Source of the DNA: JAAAPF01 sp964481035
GTDB taxonomy: Bacteria; Pseudomonadota; Alphaproteobacteria; Geminicoccales; Geminicoccaceae
DNA length: 29,866 nt
Assembly: GCA_964481035.1 (NCBI GenBank)
Contig: CAYZSE010000021.1
Span: 1 to 29,866, forward strand
Reading direction: 5' to 3'
In this document: positions 20,790 to 29,092 of the stretch, one piece after another
Layout of the letters: every line of letters begins with the position of its first letter
Position numbering within the stretch: position 1 is the stretch's first letter
Notes under the pieces: generated by a model
The model's input: the letters and a program-made list of their open reading frames with translations, nothing else
The model's database searches: none
What the model was told of the DNA's origin: nothing
Program-made: the position numbers and the translations under genes

Positions 20790-23128
20790 GCGCCGGCTGG
20801 GGCAGCTCGGCGACGGCCCCGCCGGCGGGGCGGACCCCGGAGCTGTCGGCGTCGCGGCGCCTGTTGCGGCGGATCATGGAGCTGGCCGCGGCGCCGATCC
20901 AGCCGCAGCAGCGCCTCGACCGGATCGTCGGCCTGATCGCCGCCGACATGGTGGCCGAGGTGTGCTCGATCTATGTCCGACGCGCCGGGGGCATCCTCGA
21001 GCTGTTCGCCACCCAGGGCCTCCAGCGCGCCGCGGTGCACCAGATCCGCATGCGCCTCGGCGAGGGCCTCGTCGGCCAGATCGCCGAGACCTGCGAGATC
21101 ATCAACACGAGCGACGCCCACAATCATCCGAGCTTCCAATACTTCCCGGAGAGCGGCGAGGAGATCTACCGCTCGTTCCTCGGCGTGCCCGTCTTGCGCG
21201 GCGGCGAGGTCGCGGGCGTCGTCGTCGTGCAGAACACCGTGGCGCGGACCTACGCCGAGGACGAGGTCGAGGCGCTCGAGATCATCGCCGCGCTGCTGGG
21301 CGAGATGCTCGCCTCGGGCGGCCTGGTCGATCCCGACATCTACGGCGACTTCGCCGACGTCGCGGCGCCGCCACGGCGCTTGACGGGCGCGGCGCTGGTC
21401 CCGGGCGTGGCGTTGGGCCGAGCGGTCCTCCACCAACCGCCGCCGCAGGTCACGCGCTTCGTCTCGGAGAACCCGGAGCTCGAGACGGCGCGGCTCGAGC
21501 GCGCGATGCAGGCGCTGCGCTTCGACGTCGACCGGCTGGTGGCGAGCGCCGGGCTCGGGCTCGGCGAGCACGGCGATGTGCTCGAGGCCTACCGCATGCT
21601 GAGCCATGACCGCTCGTGGTTCCGCCGCCTGCACGAGGCGATCTTGACGGGCCTGACCGCCGAGGCCGCCGTCAAGCGCGTGCAGGAGGAGACCAAGGTC
21701 CGGCTCAGCCAGTCGAGCAACAGCTACCTGCGCGAACGGCTCCTCGACCTCGAGGATCTCGCCAACCGACTCTTGCGTCATCTCGTCGGCGCGCCGCGCC
21801 ACCGCGCGCCCGGTGAGCTGCCCGAGCGCGCGGTGATCGTAGCCCGCACGCTGAGCCCGGCGGAGCTGCTCGACTACGACCGGGAGCGGCTCAAGGGCCT
21901 GGTCCTCGAAGAGGGCTCGCACACCGCGCACGCGACGATCATCGCGCGTGCCCTCGAGATCCCGGTGCTCGGCGGCGTCGAGCGGGCCCTGTCGGCGGTC
22001 CAGGACGACGACCTGGTGGCGCTCGACGCCGATCACGGGCAGCTCTTCCTGCGGCCCAACGACGACGTCGTCCAGGCCTTCCAGCGGGCCCTGGAGACCC
22101 GTCAGGAAGCCCGCGCGCGGATCGTCACGCTCAAGCATCTCCCTTCGGTCACGCGCGACGGCGTCCAGGTCCGCCTCGCGCTCAACGCCGCTTTCTTGAT
22201 GGATCTGCAGGCCCTCGAGGCGACCGGCGCCGAGGGTATCGGGCTCTATCGCACCGAGCTCGCGTTCATGGGGCGCGGCAGCTATCCGAGCGTGGAGGAG
22301 CAGACGGCGCTCTACAGCAAGGTCGTCGACGCCCTGGGGGACCAGCCGTGCGCCTTCCGCACGCTCGACGTCGGCAGCGACAAGGTGCTGCCCTACTGGC
22401 GCTTTCCGGTCGAGGAGAACCCCGCGCTGGGCTGGCGCGCCCTGCGCTTGACCCTGGATCAGCCGCAGCTTCTGCGCCAGCAGCTCCGCGCGCTGCTCAT
22501 CGCCCACGCCGGGCGCAAGCTGAAGATCATGTTCCCGATGGTGGCCGAGGTCGCCGAGCTCGATCGCGCCCGCGCGATCCTCGGCCTCGAGCTCGACCGC
22601 GCCGCCGCCAAGGGCCTGATGCTGCCCGACGGCATCGAGATCGGTGCGATGCTCGAGGTGCCGGCGCTGCTCTTCCAGCTCGATCGCCTGCTGGAACGGA
22701 TCGACTTCCTCTCGGTCGGCACGAACGACCTGCTGCAATTCCTGTTCGCCTGCGACCGCGCCAACCCCAAGTTGCAACATCGCTACGACGAGCTGTCCCC
22801 CGCGGTGCTCAAGCTGGTCGGCGATCTCGTCGCCCGCTGCGATGCCGCCGGCGTGCGCTTGTCGGTCTGCGGCGAAATGGCGAGCCACCCGCTGGAGGCC
22901 ATGGCGCTGATCGCGCTCGGGGTGCGCGAGCTCTCCCTTACCGCCACCAGCATGGGCATGATCAAGGCGCTGGTCCGCTCGATGGACGTGGCGGCAACGG
23001 CGCACTTCCTGCGCGGCCAGGCGGAGCTGCCGCAGGCGTCGATCCGCGCCACGCTGCACGCCTATGCGCTCGACCACGGTGTCGACCTGCCGGCCGAGCC
23101 CGCCGACGGCGCCGGCGTCCTGCTTTAG
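20786..23128 (+). CDS. ptsP: Nitrogen-PTS enzyme I, PEP-protein phosphotransferase PtsP
   Basis: The 780-residue protein starts the nitrogen-related PTS relay by passing phosphate from PEP to NPr, which then modifies EIIA-Ntr. It carries an N-terminal GAF domain (about 25-170) that in homologues senses glutamine. Then come the EI N-terminal domain with the phosphohistidine segment EGSHTAHATIIAR (His382), and the PEP-binding barrel with GIGLYRTELAFM, FRTLDVGSDKVLPYWR, FLSVGTNDLLQF and SVCGEMASHP. Two near starts exist: 20777 and 20786. The second is preferred because it forms an ATGA overlap with the previous stop and suits the upstream GGATGGAA. NPr and EIIA-Ntr genes are not in the window. 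Confidence 0.95.
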   Translation: MSAGWGSSATAPPAGRTPELSASRRLLRRIMELAAAPIQPQQRLDRIVGLIAADMVAEVCSIYVRRAGGILELFATQGLQRAAVHQIRMRLGEGLVGQIAETCEIINTSDAHNHPSFQYFPESGEEIYRSFLGVPVLRGGEVAGVVVVQNTVARTYAEDEVEALEIIAALLGEMLASGGLVDPDIYGDFADVAAPPRRLTGAALVPGVALGRAVLHQPPPQVTRFVSENPELETARLERAMQALRFDVDRLVASAGLGLGEHGDVLEAYRMLSHDRSWFRRLHEAILTGLTAEAAVKRVQEETKVRLSQSSNSYLRERLLDLEDLANRLLRHLVGAPRHRAPGELPERAVIVARTLSPAELLDYDRERLKGLVLEEGSHTAHATIIARALEIPVLGGVERALSAVQDDDLVALDADHGQLFLRPNDDVVQAFQRALETRQEARARIVTLKHLPSVTRDGVQVRLALNAAFLMDLQALEATGAEGIGLYRTELAFMGRGSYPSVEEQTALYSKVVDALGDQPCAFRTLDVGSDKVLPYWRFPVEENPALGWRALRLTLDQPQLLRQQLRALLIAHAGRKLKIMFPMVAEVAELDRARAILGLELDRAAAKGLMLPDGIEIGAMLEVPALLFQLDRLLERIDFLSVGTNDLLQFLFACDRANPKLQHRYDELSPAVLKLVGDLVARCDAAGVRLSVCGEMASHPLEAMALIALGVRELSLTATSMGMIKALVRSMDVAATAHFLRGQAELPQASIRATLHAYALDHGVDLPAEPADGAGVLL

Positions 23129-23221
23129 GGCACCGCGACGTCCGGGCCGCGCACACCCTTGGCACGGGCCGTCGGTTGTGCGACCTCTAGCGGTGCTCGG
23201 CAAGATCGCGTTGAGGTTGCC

Positions 23222-24340
23222 TTGAACGACCCGTTCCCGGATACCGACGACGCCGCCTTGAGGGCCGCCCCGGTCCTCCGTCAGATCGGCACGCACCTGC
23301 GCATGGCGCGCGAGGAGCGCGGCGAAGAGCTGGGCGAGGTCGCCGCCTTCCTGCGCATCCGCCGCAACTACCTCGAGAGCCTCGAGGCCGGCGAGCTCGG
23401 CAATATCCCCGGACGGGCTTACGCGCTCGGCTTTCTGCGGTCCTACGGGGACCATTTGGGGTTCAACGGCGAGGCGATCGTCGACGAGGTCAAGCGGACC
23501 GACCAATGGCTGCCGGAGAGCCCCCAGCTGCACGTGCGCGAGCCGCTCACGGCAGGGCAGCGCCCGCCCCTCTTGCTGGTGGGCGTGTCCCTGGCGCTGG
23601 CGGCAGCCGTCTACGTCGGCTGGACCTACTGGCAGGACCAGCTCATGCCGCCGCGCCTGATCGCGGCCCCGCCGAGCGGTACGATGGCCGCCGATGGAGC
23701 ACCGCCGGCCGAGCCGACGGCGGCGCCGGCGGTGCCGTCGGCCGACATGGGCAACGTGGAGGCGCCGCGCGCCGCGGATGTCGACCTGCCGCCGCTGCCG
23801 GCCGTGCCCGATCCTCCCTTGCCGGATGCGAACGATCTCGACGACGAGGCGGCCGTCGCGGAGATCACCGCCGCCGACGACGCCGTCGTGGCCTCGATCC
23901 TCGACGGCCAGGGGACGCTGGGCGCCGGCGACGACGAGGCGACGCCGGAGGTGTCGTCCGCCGCCGAGAGCAACCGCGACGAAGACGGCGCCTCCGCGGC
24001 GGCGATGAGCGAGATCCTCGCCACCGTCGCAGCGGAGAGCGGCGGCGCTGCACGGGCTTTCGGCGACGCCGGCGGACGGGTCGTTCTTTTTGCCAGCGAG
24101 GCGAGCTGGGTGCAGATCCGCAGCGCGTCGCGCGACTTCGTCTGGACCCAGACGATGGAGGCCGGCGACGCCTATTTCGTGCCGGATCGCGACGACCTGG
24201 CGCTGTGGACGGGCAATGCCGGCGGGCTCAGGGTCATGGTCGACGGCCAGCCGCTCGCCGAGCTCGGCGCGCGCGGCCAAGTGCGGCGGGATATCCCCCT
24301 TGCGGCGGACGAGCTGACCGCGCAATACCGCGGCGACTAG
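23222..24340 (+). CDS. RodZ-like helix-turn-helix membrane protein
   Basis: The 372-residue protein has the RodZ plan. A cytoplasmic helix-turn-helix domain (about 19-85, IGTHLRMAREERGEELGEVA then GRAYALGFLRSYG) comes first, then a basic and polar linker, one membrane helix (115-137), a long Pro/Ala/acidic periplasmic linker (about 145-280), and a DUF4115 beta domain at the end (RVVLFASEASWVQIRS ... DIPLAADEL). RodZ links MreB to the elongation machinery and sets rod shape. The likely start is TTG at 23222, with GAGG at 23213-23216; an earlier in-frame TTG at 23159 gives unlike residues. It lies 93 bases after ptsP and 27 before ispG, an order I know from related genomes. Confidence 0.85.
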   Translation: MNDPFPDTDDAALRAAPVLRQIGTHLRMAREERGEELGEVAAFLRIRRNYLESLEAGELGNIPGRAYALGFLRSYGDHLGFNGEAIVDEVKRTDQWLPESPQLHVREPLTAGQRPPLLLVGVSLALAAAVYVGWTYWQDQLMPPRLIAAPPSGTMAADGAPPAEPTAAPAVPSADMGNVEAPRAADVDLPPLPAVPDPPLPDANDLDDEAAVAEITAADDAVVASILDGQGTLGAGDDEATPEVSSAAESNRDEDGASAAAMSEILATVAAESGGAARAFGDAGGRVVLFASEASWVQIRSASRDFVWTQTMEAGDAYFVPDRDDLALWTGNAGGLRVMVDGQPLAELGARGQVRRDIPLAADELTAQYRGD

Positions 24341-24367
24341 ACGGCCCCTTCTGCAGGCGAGGACAAC

Positions 24368-25618
24368 ATGGTCGCGCTCCCCGAGGTCACCCGCCACCGC
24401 ACGCACGGCGTGAACGTCGGCGGGGTCGTCGTCGGCGGCTCGGCACCCGTCGTCGTGCAGTCGATGACCAACACCGATACCGCCGACATCGACGCGTCCG
24501 TCCGGCAGGTTCGCGAGCTCGTGCAAGCCGGCTCCGAGATCGTGCGCATGACCGTCAACAACGACGAGGCAGCCGCCGCGGTCCCGCACATCCGCGACCG
24601 GCTCATGGCCCTCGGCGTCGACGTGCCGCTGGTCGGCTGCTTTCACTACAACGGCCACAAGCTCTTGAAGGAGCACGCCGCCTGCGCCGAGGCGCTCGCC
24701 AAGTACCGGATCAATCCGGGCAATGTCGGCTTCCGCGAGAAGCGCGACCGGCAATTCGAGATGATCGTCGAGCGAGCGATCGAGTACGGCAAGCCGGTGC
24801 GCATCGGGGTGAACTGGGGCTCACTGGACCAGGAGCTGGCGCAGGCGCTGATGGACGAGAACGCGCTGCGCCCGGAGCCCTGGACGGCGGATGCGGTCAT
24901 GCGCGAAGCCCTCGTCCGCTCGGCGCTGGACAGCGCGGCGAAGGCCGAGGCAATGGGCCTGGGTGCCGATCGCATCATCCTGTCGGCCAAGGTCAGCCGG
25001 GTTCCCGACCTCATCGCGGTCTACCGGGAACTCGCCAGGCGGTCGACCTACGCGCTGCACCTGGGTTTGACCGAGGCCGGCATGGGCGCCAAGGGCATCG
25101 TCGCCACGACCGCGGCCCTGTCGACGCTGCTGCAGGAGGGCATCGGCGACACCATCCGCGCGTCCTTGACGCCGCGCCCGGGCGAGGCGCGCGTGGTCGA
25201 GGTCCAGGTCTGCCAGGAGATCCTCCAGGCCCTGGGGCTGCGCGCCTTCACGCCTCAGGTCACCGCCTGCCCGGGCTGCGGGCGCACGACGAGCACCTAC
25301 TTCCAGGAGCTCGCCGATCGCATCGAGGGCTACCTCAAGGCGCAGATGCCCGTGTGGAAGGCCCGCTACGCGGGCGTCGAGGAGATGCAGGTCGCGGTGA
25401 TGGGCTGCATTGTCAACGGCCCCGGGGAGAGCAAGCACGCCGACATCGGCATCAGCCTGCCGGGTACCGGCGAGCAGCCGGCGGCGCCGGTCTTCATCGA
25501 CGGCGAGAAGCGCCTGACGCTCCGGGGTGAGCGGATCGCGGAGGAGTTTCAGGCGCTGGTCGAGGACTATGTCGAGCGGCGCTACGGCGGGCAGCAGGAC
25601 CGCTCGGCGGCCTCCTGA
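24368..25618 (+). CDS. ispG: 4-hydroxy-3-methylbut-2-en-1-yl diphosphate synthase IspG
   Basis: The 416-residue iron-sulfur enzyme converts methylerythritol cyclodiphosphate to HMBPP in the MEP isoprenoid pathway. The N-terminal barrel opens with GVNVGGVVVGGSAPVVVQSMTNTDT, and the C-terminal domain has the [4Fe-4S] ligands Cys301, Cys304 (ACPGCGR), Cys347 and Glu354 (GCIVNGPGES), followed by HADIGISLPG. All ligands are present. Length is normal for the bacterial two-domain form. GGCGAGGA precedes the ATG. The following gene starts ten bases after its stop codon, so they are co-transcribed. The reaction needs reduced flavodoxin or ferredoxin, not encoded here. Confidence 0.97.
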   Translation: MVALPEVTRHRTHGVNVGGVVVGGSAPVVVQSMTNTDTADIDASVRQVRELVQAGSEIVRMTVNNDEAAAAVPHIRDRLMALGVDVPLVGCFHYNGHKLLKEHAACAEALAKYRINPGNVGFREKRDRQFEMIVERAIEYGKPVRIGVNWGSLDQELAQALMDENALRPEPWTADAVMREALVRSALDSAAKAEAMGLGADRIILSAKVSRVPDLIAVYRELARRSTYALHLGLTEAGMGAKGIVATTAALSTLLQEGIGDTIRASLTPRPGEARVVEVQVCQEILQALGLRAFTPQVTACPGCGRTTSTYFQELADRIEGYLKAQMPVWKARYAGVEEMQVAVMGCIVNGPGESKHADIGISLPGTGEQPAAPVFIDGEKRLTLRGERIAEEFQALVEDYVERRYGGQQDRSAAS

Positions 25619-25627
25619 GCGCGGGTC

Positions 25628-26275
25628 TTGCCCGCCCTCGACCTCGTCGTCGCGAGCTTCACGACGTTCTTCGTCACCATCGACCCGATCGGCGTCGTGC
25701 CGATCTTCTTGAGCCTCACGAGCCGGCTGCCGGCCGAGCAGCGACGCCGGGTCGCGCTTCGCGGCGCCTTCATCGCCACCGTCGTTCTGTTGCTGTTCGT
25801 CCTGGTCGGCGCCGATCTGCTCGCCGCGCTGGGTATCTCGATGCCCGCCTTTCGCATCGCCGGGGGGCTTCTATTGCTGCTCATCGCCGCTGAAATGCTT
25901 TTCGAGCGACGCAACCAGCGCCGCGCCCACAGCGCCGAGAGCCTCGCCGACGAGGAGAGCGAGCAGGTCGCCGTCTTCCCGCTCGCCGTGCCGTTGCTCG
26001 CCGGGCCCGGCGCGATCGCGGCGAGCGTCCTGTTGACCGACGCGCAAGCCGGCAGGCCCGCAGCACAGGCCGCCGTGCTCGCCACCCTGCTCCTGGTCAT
26101 GGCGATCACGGCCCTGCTTCTCCTGCTCGCGGCCCGGATCGCCAGCGTCATCCCGCAGAGCCTCACCGACGTCATCACCCGGCTCTTGGGCATTCTCCTC
26201 GCGGCCCTCGCCGTCCAATTCGTCCTCGACGGCATCTTCAACGCGATCGACGCGGCCGGGTTTGGCCGGGGCTGA
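25628..26275 (+). CDS. MarC family integral membrane protein
   Basis: The 215-residue protein is almost entirely hydrophobic, with about six membrane helices and the opening MarC motif FTTFFVTIDPIGVVPIFLSLT. A second family motif, FPLAVPLLAGPGAIAASVLL, falls near the middle, and a charged cytoplasmic loop (about 97-115) separates the two halves. MarC proteins were once linked to multiple antibiotic resistance in E. coli, a role later withdrawn; the family has no agreed function and transport of small molecules has been suggested. The start is probably TTG at 25628, nine bases after ispG; no strong ribosome site is seen. It stands between ispG and hisS, where many relatives have no gene. Confidence 0.85.
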   Translation: MPALDLVVASFTTFFVTIDPIGVVPIFLSLTSRLPAEQRRRVALRGAFIATVVLLLFVLVGADLLAALGISMPAFRIAGGLLLLLIAAEMLFERRNQRRAHSAESLADEESEQVAVFPLAVPLLAGPGAIAASVLLTDAQAGRPAAQAAVLATLLLVMAITALLLLLAARIASVIPQSLTDVITRLLGILLAALAVQFVLDGIFNAIDAAGFGRG

Positions 26276-26331
26276 CGACAGCGCTCGGTTGCGCTAAGTC
26301 ACGGCACCGTTTTCTCCCGCAGACAGGTTCC

Positions 26332-27573
26332 ATGCAGCTCAGGTCCCCCCGCGGCACCCACGATCTGTTCGGCGACGACGCGCGCCGTCATCGCCACGTG
26401 GTCGAGACCGCCCGCGCCGTCGCGGCGCTCTACGGCTATGGCGACATCGCCACGCCCGTCTTCGAGTTCACCGGCGTCTTCGCCCGCTCGCTCGGCGAGA
26501 CCTCCGACGTCGTCTCGAAGGAGATGTACACCTTCACCGATCGCGGCGGCGAGGAGGTGACGCTCCGGCCCGAGAACACCGCCTCGGTCATGCGCGCGAT
26601 CCTGCAGCACGGGCTCTTGCAGCAGGCGCCGCTGCGCTTCTTCTACGCCGGGCCGATGTTCCGCTACGAGCGCCCGCAGAAGGGACGTCTGCGCCAGTTT
26701 CACCAGATCGGCACCGAGCTGGTCGGCGCGCCGGAACCGTTGGCCGACGTCGAGGTCATCGCCATCGGCCGGCACGCCCTCGAAGCGCTCGGTATCGCCG
26801 GCCACGTGCGGCTCGAGCTCAACAGCCTCGGCGATCCGGCGAGCCGGTCCGCCTATCGCGACGCGCTCGTCGCCTATCTCCAGCGGTACGAGGGCGATCT
26901 CTCGGAGGACAGCCGGCGGCGCCTCGCCCGCAACCCCTTGCGCATCCTCGACAGCAAGGACGACAAGGACAAGCGCATCGTCGCCGACGCGCCGCCGCTC
27001 GCCGCCCAATATAACGACGCCAGCCGCGCCTTCTTCGATGCCGTCCTCGAAGGGTTGGCACGGCTCGGCATCGCCTTCGAGATCAACCGCAACCTCGTGC
27101 GCGGGCTCGACTACTACACGCACACCGCCTTCGAGTTCACGACCGCGGCGCTGGGCGCCCAAGGCGCCGTCATCGCCGGTGGCCGCTACGACGGGCTCAT
27201 GGCGCAGCTCGGCGGACCGGCGACGCCCGGGGTCGGTTGGGCCGCGGGCGTGGAGCGGTTGGCCCTGCTCTTGAACGCGCCGCCCGCGCCCGCCGCCCCC
27301 GTGGCGCTCGTGCCCATCGGCGGCGCCGCCGAGAGCGAGGCGCCGGTGCTCGCCGCGGAGCTGCGCCGAGCCGGCCTCGTGGTCGATCTCGCCTTCAAGG
27401 GCAAGCCGGGCCAGCGCATGAAGCGCGCGGACCGCCTCGGCGCGGCGGTGGCGGTCGTCCTCGGTGACGAAGAGCTCGCGCGAGGTATCGTCCAGGTGCG
27501 CGACCTCGCCAGCGGCGAGCAGCATCCGGTGGCGCGGGGCGAGCTCGTCGAGGCCCTCAAGGCGCGCCCATGA
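26332..27573 (+). CDS. hisS: Histidyl-tRNA synthetase
   Basis: The 413-residue class II synthetase charges tRNA-His. Motif 1 region begins RGTHDLF, the RPENTASVMRA segment follows, motif 2 is FYAGPMFRYERPQKGRLRQFHQIGTELVG, the histidine-specific segments are LVRGLDYYTHTAFEF and GGRYDGL, and the C-terminal anticodon-binding domain starts near residue 320. Motif 2 is the common bacterial type, not the divergent form found in alphaproteobacteria whose tRNA-His lacks the extra G at position -1. It starts 56 bases after marC with a weak CAGG site and is coupled to prfA through an ATGA overlap. Confidence 0.96.
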   Translation: MQLRSPRGTHDLFGDDARRHRHVVETARAVAALYGYGDIATPVFEFTGVFARSLGETSDVVSKEMYTFTDRGGEEVTLRPENTASVMRAILQHGLLQQAPLRFFYAGPMFRYERPQKGRLRQFHQIGTELVGAPEPLADVEVIAIGRHALEALGIAGHVRLELNSLGDPASRSAYRDALVAYLQRYEGDLSEDSRRRLARNPLRILDSKDDKDKRIVADAPPLAAQYNDASRAFFDAVLEGLARLGIAFEINRNLVRGLDYYTHTAFEFTTAALGAQGAVIAGGRYDGLMAQLGGPATPGVGWAAGVERLALLLNAPPAPAAPVALVPIGGAAESEAPVLAAELRRAGLVVDLAFKGKPGQRMKRADRLGAAVAVVLGDEELARGIVQVRDLASGEQHPVARGELVEALKARP

Positions 27574-28631
27574 GCGCCACCCTCGAACGCCAGCTCGACG
27601 CCATCCTCGCCCGGCGCGACGAGCTCGGCGCGCTGATGAACGCGGCGCCTTCGAACTTCACCGAGCTCGCCAAGGAGTACGCCGAGCTCGAGCCGGTCGT
27701 CGCCGACATCGAGGCGCTGCGCGCCTGCCGCCGGCAGATGGCGGAGCTCGAGCAGCTGCGCGCGGATCCGGAGATGCGGGGGCTCGCCGAGGAGGAGCTG
27801 CTCGCCCTCAGAGCGCGGCTACCCGAGCTCGAGCGTGCGCTGCAGCTGGCCCTCCTGCCCCGGGACGCCGACGACGAGAAGAGCGCCATCGTCGAGATAA
27901 GGGCCGGGACCGGAGGCGACGAGGCGGCGCTGTTTGCGGGCGATCTCTTGCGCATGTACCAGCGCTACGCCGAGACCAAGGGCTGGCGCTTCGAGCTGGT
28001 CGACGCGACCGAGACGGAGATCGGCGGCATCAAGGAGGCGACGGCCGAGATCCAGGGCAGAGGGGTGTTCGCGCGGCTCAAGTTCGAGGCCGGCGTGCAC
28101 CGGGTGCAGCGCGTGCCGGCGACCGAGAGCGGCGGGCGGATCCACACCTCGGCCGCGACCGTGGCGGTCCTGCCCGAGGCCGAGGAGGTCGACTTCGAGC
28201 TCGACGAGGGCGATCTGCGCGTCGACGTCTATCGCGCCAGCGGCGCCGGCGGCCAGCACGTCAATCGGACGGAGAGCGCCGTGCGGATCACCCACCTCCC
28301 GACCGGCGTGGCCGTCGCCATCCAGGACGAGAAGTCCCAGCACAAGAACCGGGCCAAGGCCATGACGATCCTGCGTGCGCGGCTCTACGACGCCGAGCGC
28401 CAGGCCAAGGCCGCCGAGCGGTCGGCGGAGCGCAAGGGCCAGATCGGCTCGGGCGACCGCTCGGAGCGCATCCGCACCTACAACTTCCCGCAAGGGCGCG
28501 TCAGCGACCACCGCATCAACCTCACCCTCTACAAGCTCGAGCAGGTGCTCGCGGGCGAGGCCCTGGGTGAGATCGTCGACGCGCTCGTCGCCGCCGAGCA
28601 GGCGGCCAAGCTCGCGGAGGTCGAGGCTTGA
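27570..28631 (+). CDS. prfA: Peptide chain release factor 1
   Basis: The 353-residue factor ends translation at UAA and UAG. The codon-reading tripeptide PAT (183-185, in RVPATESGGRIHTSAATVAV) marks it as RF1 rather than RF2, and GGQ at 227-229 (SGAGGQHVNRTESAVRITH) is the hydrolysis motif whose Gln is methylated by PrmC. Most homologues read NTTDS after GGQHV; here it is NRTES, a mild difference. The N-terminal helical domain is normal, so the length fits. It overlaps hisS by four bases. Its stop overlaps the TTG of the OsmC-like gene, and prmC lies one gene further on. Confidence 0.97.
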   Translation: MSATLERQLDAILARRDELGALMNAAPSNFTELAKEYAELEPVVADIEALRACRRQMAELEQLRADPEMRGLAEEELLALRARLPELERALQLALLPRDADDEKSAIVEIRAGTGGDEAALFAGDLLRMYQRYAETKGWRFELVDATETEIGGIKEATAEIQGRGVFARLKFEAGVHRVQRVPATESGGRIHTSAATVAVLPEAEEVDFELDEGDLRVDVYRASGAGGQHVNRTESAVRITHLPTGVAVAIQDEKSQHKNRAKAMTILRARLYDAERQAKAAERSAERKGQIGSGDRSERIRTYNFPQGRVSDHRINLTLYKLEQVLAGEALGEIVDALVAAEQAAKLAEVEA

Positions 28632-29092
28632 GCCACAGCTACCAGGTCAAGGTCGTCTGGACCGGCAACCGCGGCGCCGGCACCGCCGGCTACCGTGCCT
28701 ACGCCCGCGACCACCAGATCCTGATCGCCGGCAAGCCGGTGATCGAGGCCTCGGCAGATGCCGCCTTTCAGGGCGATGCGCGGCGGCACAACCCCGAGGA
28801 CCTCCTGGTCGCGGCGCTCAGCACCTGCCACATGCTCTGGTACCTGCATCTCGCGGCCGAGGCCGGCGTCGTCGTCACCGGCTATCGCGACGAGGCCGTG
28901 GGCGAGATGACCAGCGATGCCTCGGGGGGCCGCTTCACCTCGGTCGAGCTGCGGCCCGTGGTGACCCTGAGCGCCGGCGATCCCGCAACCGCGGAGGCGC
29001 TGCACGACGTCGCCGCCGAGCGCTGCTTCATCGCCAACTCGGTCAACTTCCCGGTGACCCACGACGCGACCGTTCGTGTCGAGCCCACCTGA
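28628..29092 (+). CDS. OsmC/Ohr family peroxide-reducing protein
   Basis: The 154-residue protein has the OsmC fold with both expected cysteines: Cys67 in the helix-start segment HNPEDLLVAALSTCHM and Cys133 in AERCFIANSVNFPV. In Ohr and OsmC these form a disulfide while reducing organic hydroperoxides, usually recycled by lipoyl or thiol partners. The spacing fits the OsmC-like subgroup; I cannot separate Ohr from OsmC with confidence. The start is TTG at 28628, with the TTGA overlapping the prfA stop; no ATG fits. It ends 17 bases inside prmC, so translation termination and peroxide defence genes are tightly packed here. Confidence 0.88.
   Translation: MSHSYQVKVVWTGNRGAGTAGYRAYARDHQILIAGKPVIEASADAAFQGDARRHNPEDLLVAALSTCHMLWYLHLAAEAGVVVTGYRDEAVGEMTSDASGGRFTSVELRPVVTLSAGDPATAEALHDVAAERCFIANSVNFPVTHDATVRVEPT

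Noticed and set aside
23159..23166. TTGGCACG upstream of the rodZ-like gene, like the -24 box of a sigma-54 promoter.
   Set aside because: There is no GC dinucleotide with the required spacing to form a -12 box.
20585..24754. A minus-strand open frame of almost 1390 codons.
   Set aside because: It lies antisense to the nitronate monooxygenase, ptsP, rodZ-like and ispG genes, all of which have clear family motifs; the long frame follows from their codon bias.
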